From Betaproteobacteria bacterium (lineage in GTDB: Bacteria > Pseudomonadota > Gammaproteobacteria > Burkholderiales > SG8-39), in contig QYQC01000187.1 in NCBI GenBank assembly GCA_007280315.1, forward strand, positions 1-17,406: a DNA stretch of 17,406 nt. Reading direction: 5' to 3'. The number at the start of each line of letters is the position of its first letter. The stretch's first letter is position 1. The translations under genes were made by a program, and so were the position numbers. Positions 1-6,292 of the stretch are shown piece by piece. The notes under the pieces are model-generated. The model had not been told where the DNA came from, made no database searches, and was given only the letters and a program-made list of their open reading frames with translations.

Positions 1-59
<59 letters not shown>

Positions 60-72
60 ACGAAAGGCGCGA

Positions 73-102
73 ATTATACCGGTTTGCGCCGCTCACTGTA
101 AA
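73..102 (-). promoter_or_regulatory. sigma70-like promoter of tRNA-Ala
   Basis: On the minus strand, a TTTACA -35 box (97-102) and a perfect TATAAT -10 box (73-78) are separated by 18 bp. The expected start is about 6-7 bases before the mature tRNA 5' end at 59. The discriminator after the -10 box (TCGCGCC) is GC-rich, as is typical of stringently controlled stable-RNA promoters. The promoter sits between the gltX stop and the tRNA. Confidence 0.7.
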
Positions 103-108
103 GGCGGA

Positions 109-1509
109 TTAGCTTTCCGCCAGATAGGGTTGCAGGCGCGCCAACACGGTGTCGCGCCCGAGAAGTTCCAGCACGGCGTCGATCGACGGCGTCTGCGTCT
201 GCCCAAGCAGCATTACCCGCAACGGCATCGCGATTTTTGGCATTTTGTGGCCGAATTTTACGACTACGGCTTTCACCGCTTCGTTGAGTTTCGGCCGCTG
301 CCATTCGACGCGCTCCAGACTGCTCGCAAGTTCGCGCACCGCGGGCATCACTTCCGGTGTCAGATGCTCTGCGATCAGCGCCTTGCCCGGCTCAATGCGA
401 CGATAAAACATCATCGCCGACTCGGCCATGTGCGCGAGCGTCGTGGCGCGATCCCTGAGCAACCTAACCACCTCCAGCAAGTTCGGTCCATCGGCCAATT
501 TGCCGCCGTCGCGCGCAATGCGCGGCTCGAGCAACTCCGCCAGGCGCCCCGGGTCGGTTTCCTTCATATACTCGTGGTTGAGCCAGGCGAGCTTGGCCGC
601 GTCGAACTGCGCCGTTGATTTGCTCACGTGCGCGAGATCGAACCATTCGACAAACTGCTCGCGTGTGAATTTCTCCGCGTCGCCGTGGCTCCATCCGAGG
701 CGCGCGAGGTAGTTGAACAGCGATTCGGGCAGGAATCCGTCCTCGGGGTATTGCATCACCGACACGGCGCCGTGGCGCTTGGACAGACGCTCGCCATCGG
801 CGCCGAGGATCATCGGCGCGTGCGCGAACTGCGGCAGCGGCGCGCCCAGCGCCTGGAATATATTTACCTGGCGCGGCGTGTTGTTGACATGATCGTCGCC
901 GCGGATGACATGGGTGATTTCCATATCCAGATCGTCCACCACCACGCCGAAGTTGTAGGTGGGGACGCCGTCACCGCGCAGAATCACCAGGTCATCGAGT
1001 TCCGCGTTGGCGACGGTGATCGGCCCCTTCACCAGATCGATGAACGTAACCGCACCTTCGTCCGGATTGCGAAAGCGCAGCACCGGTTGCACCTCCGCCG
1101 GCGGCTTCAGCCCCGCCGCTTTGGCGTTCTCCGGACGCCAGCGCCCGTCGTAGCGCGGCTTGGCGCCGCGCGCGCGCTGCCGCTCACGCATTTGATCGAG
1201 CTCGTCCTTGCTGGCGTAGCACCAGTAGGCATTTCCCGATTGCAGCAGTTGCTCCGCCACTTCGCGATAGCGATCGAGGCGCTGCATCTGCCGGAACGGC
1301 CCTTCGTCCCAGTCCAGGCACAGCCACTTCATGCCGTCGATAATCGCGTTCACCGATGCTTCGGTCGAACGCTCGAGGTCCGTGTCCTCGATGCGCAGCA
1401 CGAATTTTCCGCCGTGCTTGCGCGCGTAGGCCCACGAGAACAGCGCGGTGCGCGCGCCGCCGACGTGCAGATAACCGGTGGGGCTGGGGGCGAAACGAGT
1501 GCGGATCAT
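109..1509 (-). CDS. gltX: glutamyl-tRNA synthetase
   Basis: This cytoplasmic class I aminoacyl-tRNA synthetase charges tRNA-Glu with glutamate using ATP. The 466-residue protein has the family's usual length. It opens MIRTRFAPSPTGYLHVGGAR with the HIGH-type motif (YLHVG, about 13-17). The KMSKS-type loop LSKRHG lies at about 242-247. The C-terminal half is the helical anticodon-binding domain. The start at 1509 is chosen because the family begins with MIRTRFAPSPTG. ATGs lie 8 and 21 codons upstream, but neither has a clear ribosome site. The Cys-x-Cys zinc ligands of many GluRS enzymes are reduced to one Cys (WCYAS, about 96-100), so this copy probably lacks zinc there. A hairpin sits directly before the chosen start. 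The product call is very secure. Confidence 0.97.
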   Translation of the reverse strand: MIRTRFAPSPTGYLHVGGARTALFSWAYARKHGGKFVLRIEDTDLERSTEASVNAIIDGMKWLCLDWDEGPFRQMQRLDRYREVAEQLLQSGNAYWCYASKDELDQMRERQRARGAKPRYDGRWRPENAKAAGLKPPAEVQPVLRFRNPDEGAVTFIDLVKGPITVANAELDDLVILRGDGVPTYNFGVVVDDLDMEITHVIRGDDHVNNTPRQVNIFQALGAPLPQFAHAPMILGADGERLSKRHGAVSVMQYPEDGFLPESLFNYLARLGWSHGDAEKFTREQFVEWFDLAHVSKSTAQFDAAKLAWLNHEYMKETDPGRLAELLEPRIARDGGKLADGPNLLEVVRLLRDRATTLAHMAESAMMFYRRIEPGKALIAEHLTPEVMPAVRELASSLERVEWQRPKLNEAVKAVVVKFGHKMPKIAMPLRVMLLGQTQTPSIDAVLELLGRDTVLARLQPYLAES

Positions 1510-1513
1510 GAAG

Positions 1514-1531
1514 GCAGCTTCGAAAAGCTGC
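1514..1531 (-). promoter_or_regulatory. UUCG-loop hairpin directly upstream of gltX start
   Basis: On the minus strand GCAGCTT-TTCG-AAGCTGC forms a perfect 7-bp stem with a UUCG tetraloop. It ends 4 bases before the gltX ATG, where a Shine-Dalgarno sequence is expected and none is visible. A TAAAAT -10-like hexamer (1532-1537) lies just upstream. It is therefore uncertain whether the whole hairpin is transcribed. If translation starts at the ATG at 1533 instead, the hairpin is coding. Confidence 0.4.
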
Positions 1532-1559
1532 ATTTTACTGGAATACGCGCGCGTTCGAA

Positions 1560-1589
1560 TTGACCGGGGCACGGCGCATGTGATTAAAT
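1560..1589 (+). promoter_or_regulatory. promoter of tRNA-Val
   Basis: A TTGACC -35 box (1560-1565, 5/6) is followed after 18 bp by TTAAAT (1584-1589, 4/6). A TG-N extended -10 element (1581-1583) precedes it. The predicted start is only a few bases before the tRNA at 1602. It is divergent from gltX. Confidence 0.55.
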
Positions 1590-1601
1590 CCGCACTCGGC
1601 C

Positions 1602-1676
1602 GGGCGGTTAACTCAGCGGTAGAGTGCCACCTTCACACGGTGGAAGTCACTGGTTCGATCCCAGTATCGCCCACCA
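1602..1676 (+). tRNA. tRNA-Val (anticodon CAC), complete with CCA
   Basis: The acceptor strand GGGCGGT pairs with ATCGCCC, with one G-T wobble, and is followed by A and an encoded CCA. The D-stem is ACTC/GAGT. The anticodon stem CCACC/GGTGG encloses TTCACAC, giving anticodon CAC, which reads GTG valine codons. The T-arm contains GGTTCGATCC. It stands alone between gltX and the convergent CoA-transferase gene. Confidence 0.95.
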
Positions 1677-1715
1677 CCGGCTTGGCTCTGGAATTCCTGC
1701 AGGAAGCCGCGCCTT

Positions 1716-3050
1716 CTACTTCACGACGCCGGCGGCCTTGAGCCGGGCAATTTCCGCGTCGTCATAGCCGAACTGCCGCAATACCGCGGCCGTATCTTCC
1801 GCCAACGCCGGCGCCCCCCTGCCGGGCAACACGGGTGTCTTCAGGAATCGAATCGGGTGGCCCGAGGCTTTGTATTTGCCCAGGTCACGATTCTCCAGTT
1901 CCCACACAAGATTCAACGCCTGGGCTTGCGCGTCGGTGTAGAGGTCGGAACGGTAATTGACCGGCCCGCAAGGCACGCCCGCCACCTCCAGCACCTGCAT
2001 CCAGTGCCGGTTGGATTCCAGTTTGAGGCGTTCCTCGATCGCGCGCATCTGCGCCTTCTGCCTGACGTAGGCGGCGTCAGAAATCTGGCCCAGGTTCATG
2101 TCGACATCTTCATCCACGACCCCCACGGCGGCGCACAGTTTGGACCTCTGGCTGTGGTTCAGCGCGGCAATGCTGATGTAACCGTCTCCGGTTTCGTAGA
2201 CGCGGTAATAAGGATAGACCTGCCGGTCGGTGGGCCGGTGCAGGCAGTCGGGAACCTCGATCGGACGCGCGGTATCGGGCTGGTCCGCGCGCAGCCGCAT
2301 TTCGGCAAACTGATCGACGATGTGCGTGTGTTTTTTTCCTTCCCCATGCGCAGTGCGCAATACGCGCACTTCCTCCTGGTGCTGCTCGGCATCGAGCGAT
2401 TCGACCTGAATCATGCTCATCGACTGCAACGTCATGCCGGTGCTGAAAAGGGACGTTTCGATCTTCTGGCCTTCGCCCGTTTTGTCCCGATGGTACAGGG
2501 CGCTCACGATCCCCAACGCGTTCAGCATGCCGGTGCTGATGTCGATATAGGGAATGGCTCCGGGCCCGCGCGGCGCGCCCTCTTCATCGGCGTAATTCGA
2601 CATCACGCCGGAGGCGCCGTGGGCGATGATGTCGAAGCCCTTGCGCTTGCGGTAGGGGCCCACGTCGCCAAATGCAGTGCTCGAGAGAAATATCAGTTTC
2701 TTGTTGATCCCGGACAGGGTGTCGTAGTCGATTCCCAGCTTCTCGGCTGCGCCCGGCACAAAATTCTGCACCACCACATCCACCTTCCCCACCAGCGCGT
2801 GGATGATGTCGCGGCCTTCTTGCCGCCGCAGATCGACGCTCAGGCTTTCCTTGCCCCGGTTGAAGGCGAGCGACATGCGCGTGTTGCCGCGATAACGCTT
2901 TGCCGCACCCAGGCGGCGCTCCTCCGCTCCATCAGGCGGTTCCACCTTTATGACACGGGCGCCGAGATCGGCCAGCAACAAGCCGCAATATGGTCCCGCG
3001 ATGTACTCGGAGAAGTCGAGCACGCTGACGCCTTGCAGCAATGAATTCAC
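1716..3050 (-). CDS. CaiB/BaiF family (class III) CoA-transferase
   Basis: This cytoplasmic enzyme moves CoA between acyl-CoA and a carboxylic acid. Relatives include formyl-CoA, carnitine and succinyl-CoA transferases; its substrate cannot be read from sequence. The 444 residues contain the family N-terminus (LDFSEYIAGPYCGLLLADLG, then VIKVEPPDGAEERR), the NRGKESLSVDL segment, and YIDISTGML with the expected catalytic Asp at about 170. The GTG at 3050 is preceded by GGGAGG four bases upstream. An in-frame TTG at 3062 would add four residues but would include that ribosome site. A longer variable stretch at about 220-270 separates the usual domains. No metabolic partner gene is adjacent, so the pathway is unknown. 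It may be separate from the EncFtn unit 141 bases upstream. Confidence 0.88.
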   Translation of the reverse strand: MNSLLQGVSVLDFSEYIAGPYCGLLLADLGARVIKVEPPDGAEERRLGAAKRYRGNTRMSLAFNRGKESLSVDLRRQEGRDIIHALVGKVDVVVQNFVPGAAEKLGIDYDTLSGINKKLIFLSSTAFGDVGPYRKRKGFDIIAHGASGVMSNYADEEGAPRGPGAIPYIDISTGMLNALGIVSALYHRDKTGEGQKIETSLFSTGMTLQSMSMIQVESLDAEQHQEEVRVLRTAHGEGKKHTHIVDQFAEMRLRADQPDTARPIEVPDCLHRPTDRQVYPYYRVYETGDGYISIAALNHSQRSKLCAAVGVVDEDVDMNLGQISDAAYVRQKAQMRAIEERLKLESNRHWMQVLEVAGVPCGPVNYRSDLYTDAQAQALNLVWELENRDLGKYKASGHPIRFLKTPVLPGRGAPALAEDTAAVLRQFGYDDAEIARLKAAGVVK

Positions 3051-3191
3051 AGAGCCTCCCAATTATTCTTCCGGTGGGCAGCACATATGCGATGAACTGT
3101 CGTTCGTGCCCGCCGCTCAGGTGCACATGCAGTATTGCAAGGGCGCTGCACGGAATCCCGTCCGTCGCGCGGCAAACTGCTCGATCCTGCT

Positions 3192-3551
3192 TCAGGTTTT
3201 TTTTTCTTTGCGCTCCAGTTCGTCCATGGCCGCGCGCGCCTTGTCCCAGGCGGCACGTGCCACGCGTCGAACTGCAAGCGCCTGATCCCAATCGGCGTTC
3301 GCCCGGTCCCGTGCGGCCTCGGCGCCACGCCTGTCTGCCGCAGCTTTGCGACGTTCGGGGCCCGGCGGATTCCACACCGAACCCGCCTTGCGCCGCTCGC
3401 CGTCTTCACTGCGCCGGTCGGCGTTGGCCCTGGTCCAGGCTTCGTTAGCCTCGGCGCGAAGGGCCTGCGTCCGGTCGAGTTGCTCGCTTGCTCTGCGCCA
3501 TTCGGCCTCCGCCTTGGCCAGCGCTGCTTCGAGTTCCGCGCGCGTGCTCAT
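3192..3551 (-). CDS. Ala/Arg-rich coiled-coil protein with heptad-phased tryptophans, coupled to EncFtn
   Basis: I do not recognise a named family. The 119-residue protein has no signal peptide or membrane segment and is almost entirely Ala, Arg, Glu and Asp. Its five tryptophans (18, 39, 60, 88, 102) all occupy the same heptad register. Alanine fills most positions three residues later (14, 21, 35, 42, 56, 70, 77, 84, 91, 98, 105). This indicates a long, tightly packed coiled coil, broken only near a NPPGP segment at 61-65. The start ATG overlaps the EncFtn stop as ATGA, so it is probably translationally coupled. The last codons lie in an A9 tract. The inferred role is a structural or regulatory partner of the ferritin-like protein. 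Low-complexity composition makes homology calls unreliable. Confidence 0.72.
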   Translation of the reverse strand: MSTRAELEAALAKAEAEWRRASEQLDRTQALRAEANEAWTRANADRRSEDGERRKAGSVWNPPGPERRKAAADRRGAEAARDRANADWDQALAVRRVARAAWDKARAAMDELERKEKKT

Positions 3552-3835
3552 TTGTGGGCGATCGATTTCTTGGTGAATAAATAGTCTTTCAGTTCTCTTG
3601 AGAACGCCGGATCCTTGCGCCGGATCCACTCCAGCACCATGGAAGCGTGTTCTTTCTCCTCGTCGCGATTGTGCCTGAGGATTGCTCTGAGTTCCTTGTC
3701 CTTGCAGGCGTCAGCGCGCTGGTTGTACCAATCGATGGCCTCCAGTTCCTCCATCAATGACACAATCGCCCGGTGCATGTCGCGCGTGGAATCCGACAAT
3801 TCTTCGATTGGCTCGTGATAACGGGCACTGGACAA
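3548..3835 (-). CDS. encapsulated-ferritin-like protein (EncFtn family), no visible loading tail
   Basis: EncFtn proteins are two-helix ferritin-like proteins that form ring-shaped decamers and oxidise Fe(II), normally inside encapsulin shells. This 95-residue protein carries the family core: HRAIVSLMEELEAIDWYNQR at 21-40 and HNRDEEKEHASM at 55-66, ending in DYLFTKKSIAHK. By memory of the Rhodospirillum rubrum protein, E30, E60 and H63 match its E32, E62 and H65 iron ligands, and W36/Y37 match W38/Y39. Known cargo versions have a C-terminal extension with a loading peptide; this one ends right after the core. The TTG start is chosen because a GGGAGAAGG ribosome site precedes it at proper spacing. 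The frame stays open upstream, but that stretch looks non-coding. The family call is strong and the start is moderate. Confidence 0.85.
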   Translation of the reverse strand: MSSARYHEPIEELSDSTRDMHRAIVSLMEELEAIDWYNQRADACKDKELRAILRHNRDEEKEHASMVLEWIRRKDPAFSRELKDYLFTKKSIAHK

Positions 3836-3941
3836 GGCCTTCTCCCTTCCTGTAACTGTGGAATCGCATTTTTCCAGCAGCACCGGACTGCGAGGTCGCC
3901 GCCTGAACCTGTCCGCCTGTCGCAGAGCTTGCCGGATACCC

Positions 3942-3971
3942 ATTATATTCCACGAAAATCCGGCGCCGGAT
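3942..3971 (-). promoter_or_regulatory. candidate promoter and palindromic operator for the EncFtn unit
   Basis: On the minus strand a perfect TATAAT (3942-3947) lies upstream of EncFtn. No good -35 box is present. In its place is a perfect 14-bp palindrome, ATCCGGCGCCGGAT (3958-3971), centred about 30 bases before the predicted start. This is the layout expected for a regulator-controlled promoter. The leader would be about 100 nt. The regulator is unknown. Confidence 0.4.
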
Positions 3972-4078
3972 GTTGATCTTGCGCAGAAAACCTGTCGGTC
4001 CTGCCGGCCTCCGCGCCCGCGCCGGTCTGCTAGACTCGGGCCGATCAAACTCTGGGCCCGCCAAGGCGGTGCCGGCTG

Positions 4079-4315
4079 ATGGCTGCGACACAAATCAACA
4101 ATCCGTTGCACGGACTCACTCTCGAGAAAATACTGTCGGAGCTGATCGAGGGCGTCGGCTGGGCGGAAATGGGCCGGCAGGTCGAAATCCGCTGCTTCAC
4201 ACACGAACCCAGCCTGTCCTCCAGCCTGCGATTCCTGCGCCGGACGCCCTGGGCGAGAGCCAAAGTCGAGGCGCTGTACCTGCAGTACCAGCGCGGTCAG
4301 CCCAACCGCACATGA
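4079..4315 (+). CDS. VF530/DUF2132 family small DNA-binding-type protein
   Basis: The 78-residue protein matches the conserved VF530 (DUF2132) family over its length: NNPLHGLTLEKIL at 7-19, GWAEMGRQVEIRCF at 27-40, and the hallmark SLRFLRRTPWARAKVE at 49-64. A Vibrio fischeri member has a known fold and was proposed to bind DNA; the cellular role is unknown. ATG at 4079 is used, with a weak AAGGCGG about 10 bases upstream. It is transcribed divergently from the EncFtn gene across a 243-base gap and is followed 106 bases later by the DUF4337 gene. Confidence 0.9.
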   Translation: MAATQINNPLHGLTLEKILSELIEGVGWAEMGRQVEIRCFTHEPSLSSSLRFLRRTPWARAKVEALYLQYQRGQPNRT

Positions 4316-4421
4316 TTGCGCCCATCGCCGGCCGCTGGCGCGGCTACGGGTATTTACTACTTTCTCCCGCGACCGAAAACGGCGAGAATGGCGCGCATCC
4401 ATTTAACAGGAGTTACCCAAT

Positions 4422-4985
4422 ATGTCCGGACACGGCCATGTCGATCCTTCAAACAAGAAGGTCGCCCTGCTTATCGCCATTCTCGCCCTGGTACTCGCGT
4501 TTTCCGAAACCCTGGGAAAAGGTGCGCAAACCGCGGCGCTGAGCTACAACATCGAGGCGTCCAATCTGTGGAATTTTTTCCAGGCCAAGACCATACGCAG
4601 CGCCGTGCTGCGCACCGCGTCGGAGGCGATCGAAGTCGAAATGCTCGACGTTACCCGCGCGGAGACCAAGGAAGCGATGAAGAAACGCATCGCGGACTGG
4701 AAAACGAACATTGCGCGCTACGATTCGGAGCCCGAGACGCAGGAAGGACGGAAGGAGTTGTCAGCACGCGCCAAGGCCGCCGAGAGCCGCCGCGACCGTT
4801 CGCTCGCGGCCTATCACCATTATGAACTCGCCTCGGCGGCAGTGCAGATTGCGATCGTGCTCGCGTCCGCGGAAATCATTACCGGTGTCGCCCTGCTCAC
4901 CTGGATCGCCGCGGGACTCGGGCTGATCGGAATCGCATTCTGCGGCCTGGCGTTTTTTGCGCCCACGGCGGTCCACCTGTTCTAG
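4422..4985 (+). CDS. DUF4337 family membrane protein
   Basis: The 187-residue protein has the DUF4337 layout. A membrane helix at about 13-28 is followed by the conserved AALSYNIEASNLWNFFQAK region (38-56). A long charged helical section (about 60-130) leads to two closely spaced membrane helices at the C-terminus (about 136-156 and 160-183). Members are inner-membrane proteins of unknown function. AGGAG lies nine bases before the ATG. There is no clear functional link to its neighbours. The next gene is convergent. Confidence 0.85.
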   Translation: MSGHGHVDPSNKKVALLIAILALVLAFSETLGKGAQTAALSYNIEASNLWNFFQAKTIRSAVLRTASEAIEVEMLDVTRAETKEAMKKRIADWKTNIARYDSEPETQEGRKELSARAKAAESRRDRSLAAYHHYELASAAVQIAIVLASAEIITGVALLTWIAAGLGLIGIAFCGLAFFAPTAVHLF

Positions 4986-5013
4986 CCAGCGTCCCGCAGG
5001 CCGTTCTTCGTTC

Positions 5014-5031
5014 CGACGGGGCGTTCCGTCG
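5014..5031. terminator. weak hairpin between convergent genes
   Basis: CGACGG-GGCGTT-CCGTCG forms a 6-bp GC-rich stem in the 62-base gap between the convergent DUF4337 and phosphatase genes. No T-tract follows on either strand, so it is at best a weak or factor-assisted terminator. Confidence 0.25.
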
Positions 5032-5047
5032 CCGGGGCACGGCCCAT

Positions 5048-5719
5048 TCAATCCGTCGTGGCGCGATATCCTGCCGTGACGTGCTCGGGCGCGACATTGC
5101 TGATAATCCAGCGACCAGAGTGCACTTCGAATTCGAATAGTAGCGGCGTCGCGTTGGCGATATGGCGCTCCAGCAGTTCGGCGCCCAGGCTGTATACAAG
5201 GACGTAAAGCGGACCGCCATGGGACACCACCAGGGTCGATTCCTCCGTATCCAGGGCGTGATTCAGTCCATCCTGTGTACGCAGGATGAAATCGCGCAGT
5301 GTTTCGCCGTTTGGCGGCTCGATGCGCCAGTCAAGGTCGCGCGACGACTGACCGACCAGATCGCCGAACCAGCGCTCGCGCAGGCGCGATTCCGCGGTCA
5401 CCGGCGCACGCACGATAGCGATCGCCGCCTCCGCGGTCTGCCAGGCGCGGCGCATGTCGCTGGCCACAATTCGCTGGACCGGTAACGCTCGCAGATATTC
5501 TGCCGCACGCTGCGCCTGCCCGAGGCCGACCGCGTTCAAGGGGGTTTCCACGGATTGATAAATGCGCTTTGCGTTGCCTTCGGTCTCCCCATGGCGCAGG
5601 AACAGAAAGCGCCGCGCGCGCGGCCTAAGCGGCGTTGCCGCAGCCAACCGCCGGAGTTCGACCAGGCCGTGCTTCACCAGCCTGGATTGCCAATCTGTCG
5701 ATGTCTCATCCGTTTTCAT
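5048..5719 (-). CDS. histidine phosphatase family protein (phosphoglycerate mutase-like)
   Basis: This is a branch-2-type histidine phosphatase of unknown substrate. The 223-residue protein has the catalytic FLFLRHGETEGNAKR motif (about 38-52) with phospho-accepting H43 and R42. It also has SDMRRAWQTAEAA (88-99), an acidic/proton-donor region around RERWFG (114-119), and the second histidine in VVSHGGPLYVL at about 167. About 35 extra residues precede the core. They are rich in Arg and Leu and may form a short helical extension. The ATG at 5719 has no clear ribosome site; an upstream TTG at 5809 would overlap the preceding gene and is disfavoured. It lies 52 bases downstream of the NrfJ-like gene and may be cotranscribed with it. 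Confidence 0.88.
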   Translation of the reverse strand: MKTDETSTDWQSRLVKHGLVELRRLAAATPLRPRARRFLFLRHGETEGNAKRIYQSVETPLNAVGLGQAQRAAEYLRALPVQRIVASDMRRAWQTAEAAIAIVRAPVTAESRLRERWFGDLVGQSSRDLDWRIEPPNGETLRDFILRTQDGLNHALDTEESTLVVSHGGPLYVLVYSLGAELLERHIANATPLLFEFEVHSGRWIISNVAPEHVTAGYRATTD

Positions 5720-5771
5720 GAACGCGCTGAACTCGATCCACGCTGGGCTGCCGGCGCGCGCCAGTGCGACC

Positions 5772-6137
5772 TTATTCCTTTTCCTTGGTGACCAGCACGC
5801 GATTGACAAACAGCACGCTGGGAAAAGTCCGATTCAGTGTCTTGCTGTGAAAATTGGTCATCACCATGCCATTGTCGAAGCGGATTACGTCGCCCTTCTT
5901 CACCGGCACGGCGTTGGCGGCGAGCCACTGTGTCTTCTTGTTCTGCATCACTTCAATGTAGGAGTAAGGCGCCGCGTCGATGGTGCTGACGACTTTGGCT
6001 TTTTGCGGCAGCCGCGCCTCGGGTGCGCCCTTGCCTTCGATCTTCGTCGCCATGGACGGATGTCCCGGCGGAAGCGGCTGAGCCAGTGCAGTGGTGGAGA
6101 CTGCACCTATGACAAGCAGAAAGGAGATCATTCTCAT
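5772..6137 (-). CDS. secreted NrfJ-like small protein
   Basis: The 121-residue protein begins with a signal peptide, with likely cleavage after TTALA at about 19. The mature part starts PLPPGHPSM, followed by KVVSTIDAAPYSYIEV (48-63), TQWLAANAVPVKKGD (69-83) and the family hallmark FHSKTLNRTFPSVLF (96-110). These match periplasmic proteins annotated as NrfJ or NrfJ-like, often found near multiheme cytochrome genes. Their biochemical role is not established. No nitrite reductase or multiheme cytochrome gene is visible here. A promoter-like element lies upstream, and the histidine phosphatase gene follows on the same strand. Confidence 0.72.
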   Translation of the reverse strand: MRMISFLLVIGAVSTTALAQPLPPGHPSMATKIEGKGAPEARLPQKAKVVSTIDAAPYSYIEVMQNKKTQWLAANAVPVKKGDVIRFDNGMVMTNFHSKTLNRTFPSVLFVNRVLVTKEKE

Positions 6138-6174
6138 GGGCAGCGCTCTTTCTCAATAGGGTTGGGAATGGATC

Positions 6175-6180
6175 ATTATA
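6175..6180 (-). promoter_or_regulatory. putative -10 box of the NrfJ-like gene
   Basis: A perfect TATAAT on the minus strand lies 38 bases upstream of the ATG at 6137, giving a leader of about 30 nt. No convincing -35 hexamer is seen at 16-18 bp. Confidence 0.4.
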
Positions 6181-6292
6181 CTTCGCTCGATTCTTCCTGA
6201 TCGAACTACCCTGATTCAATCCAACTTCCTGCGGAAATTCATCCAGGTTCGCACCAGGTCGCAATATGACCCTGATGAGCATCCCGGAGACT

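Noticed and set aside
628..1563. Long plus-strand open frames opposite gltX, the CoA-transferase and ccoN/ccoO
   Set aside because: They are antisense shadows of conserved genes in GC-rich DNA, with His/Arg-rich low-plausibility translations and no family match.
1694..1705. Palindrome TTCCTGCAGGAA behind tRNA-Val as a terminator
   Set aside because: It has no loop and no T-tract. The flanking GGCTT/AAGCC pairing is too weak to call a terminator.
3836..4402. Long N-terminal extension of the EncFtn frame (open up to 4402)
   Set aside because: The upstream residues do not look like a protein domain. The stretch holds a TATAAT and palindrome, and a good ribosome site precedes the TTG at 3835.
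5720..5809. Upstream TTG start for the histidine phosphatase
   Set aside because: It would overlap the NrfJ-like gene by 38 bases, and the added residues are not family-like.
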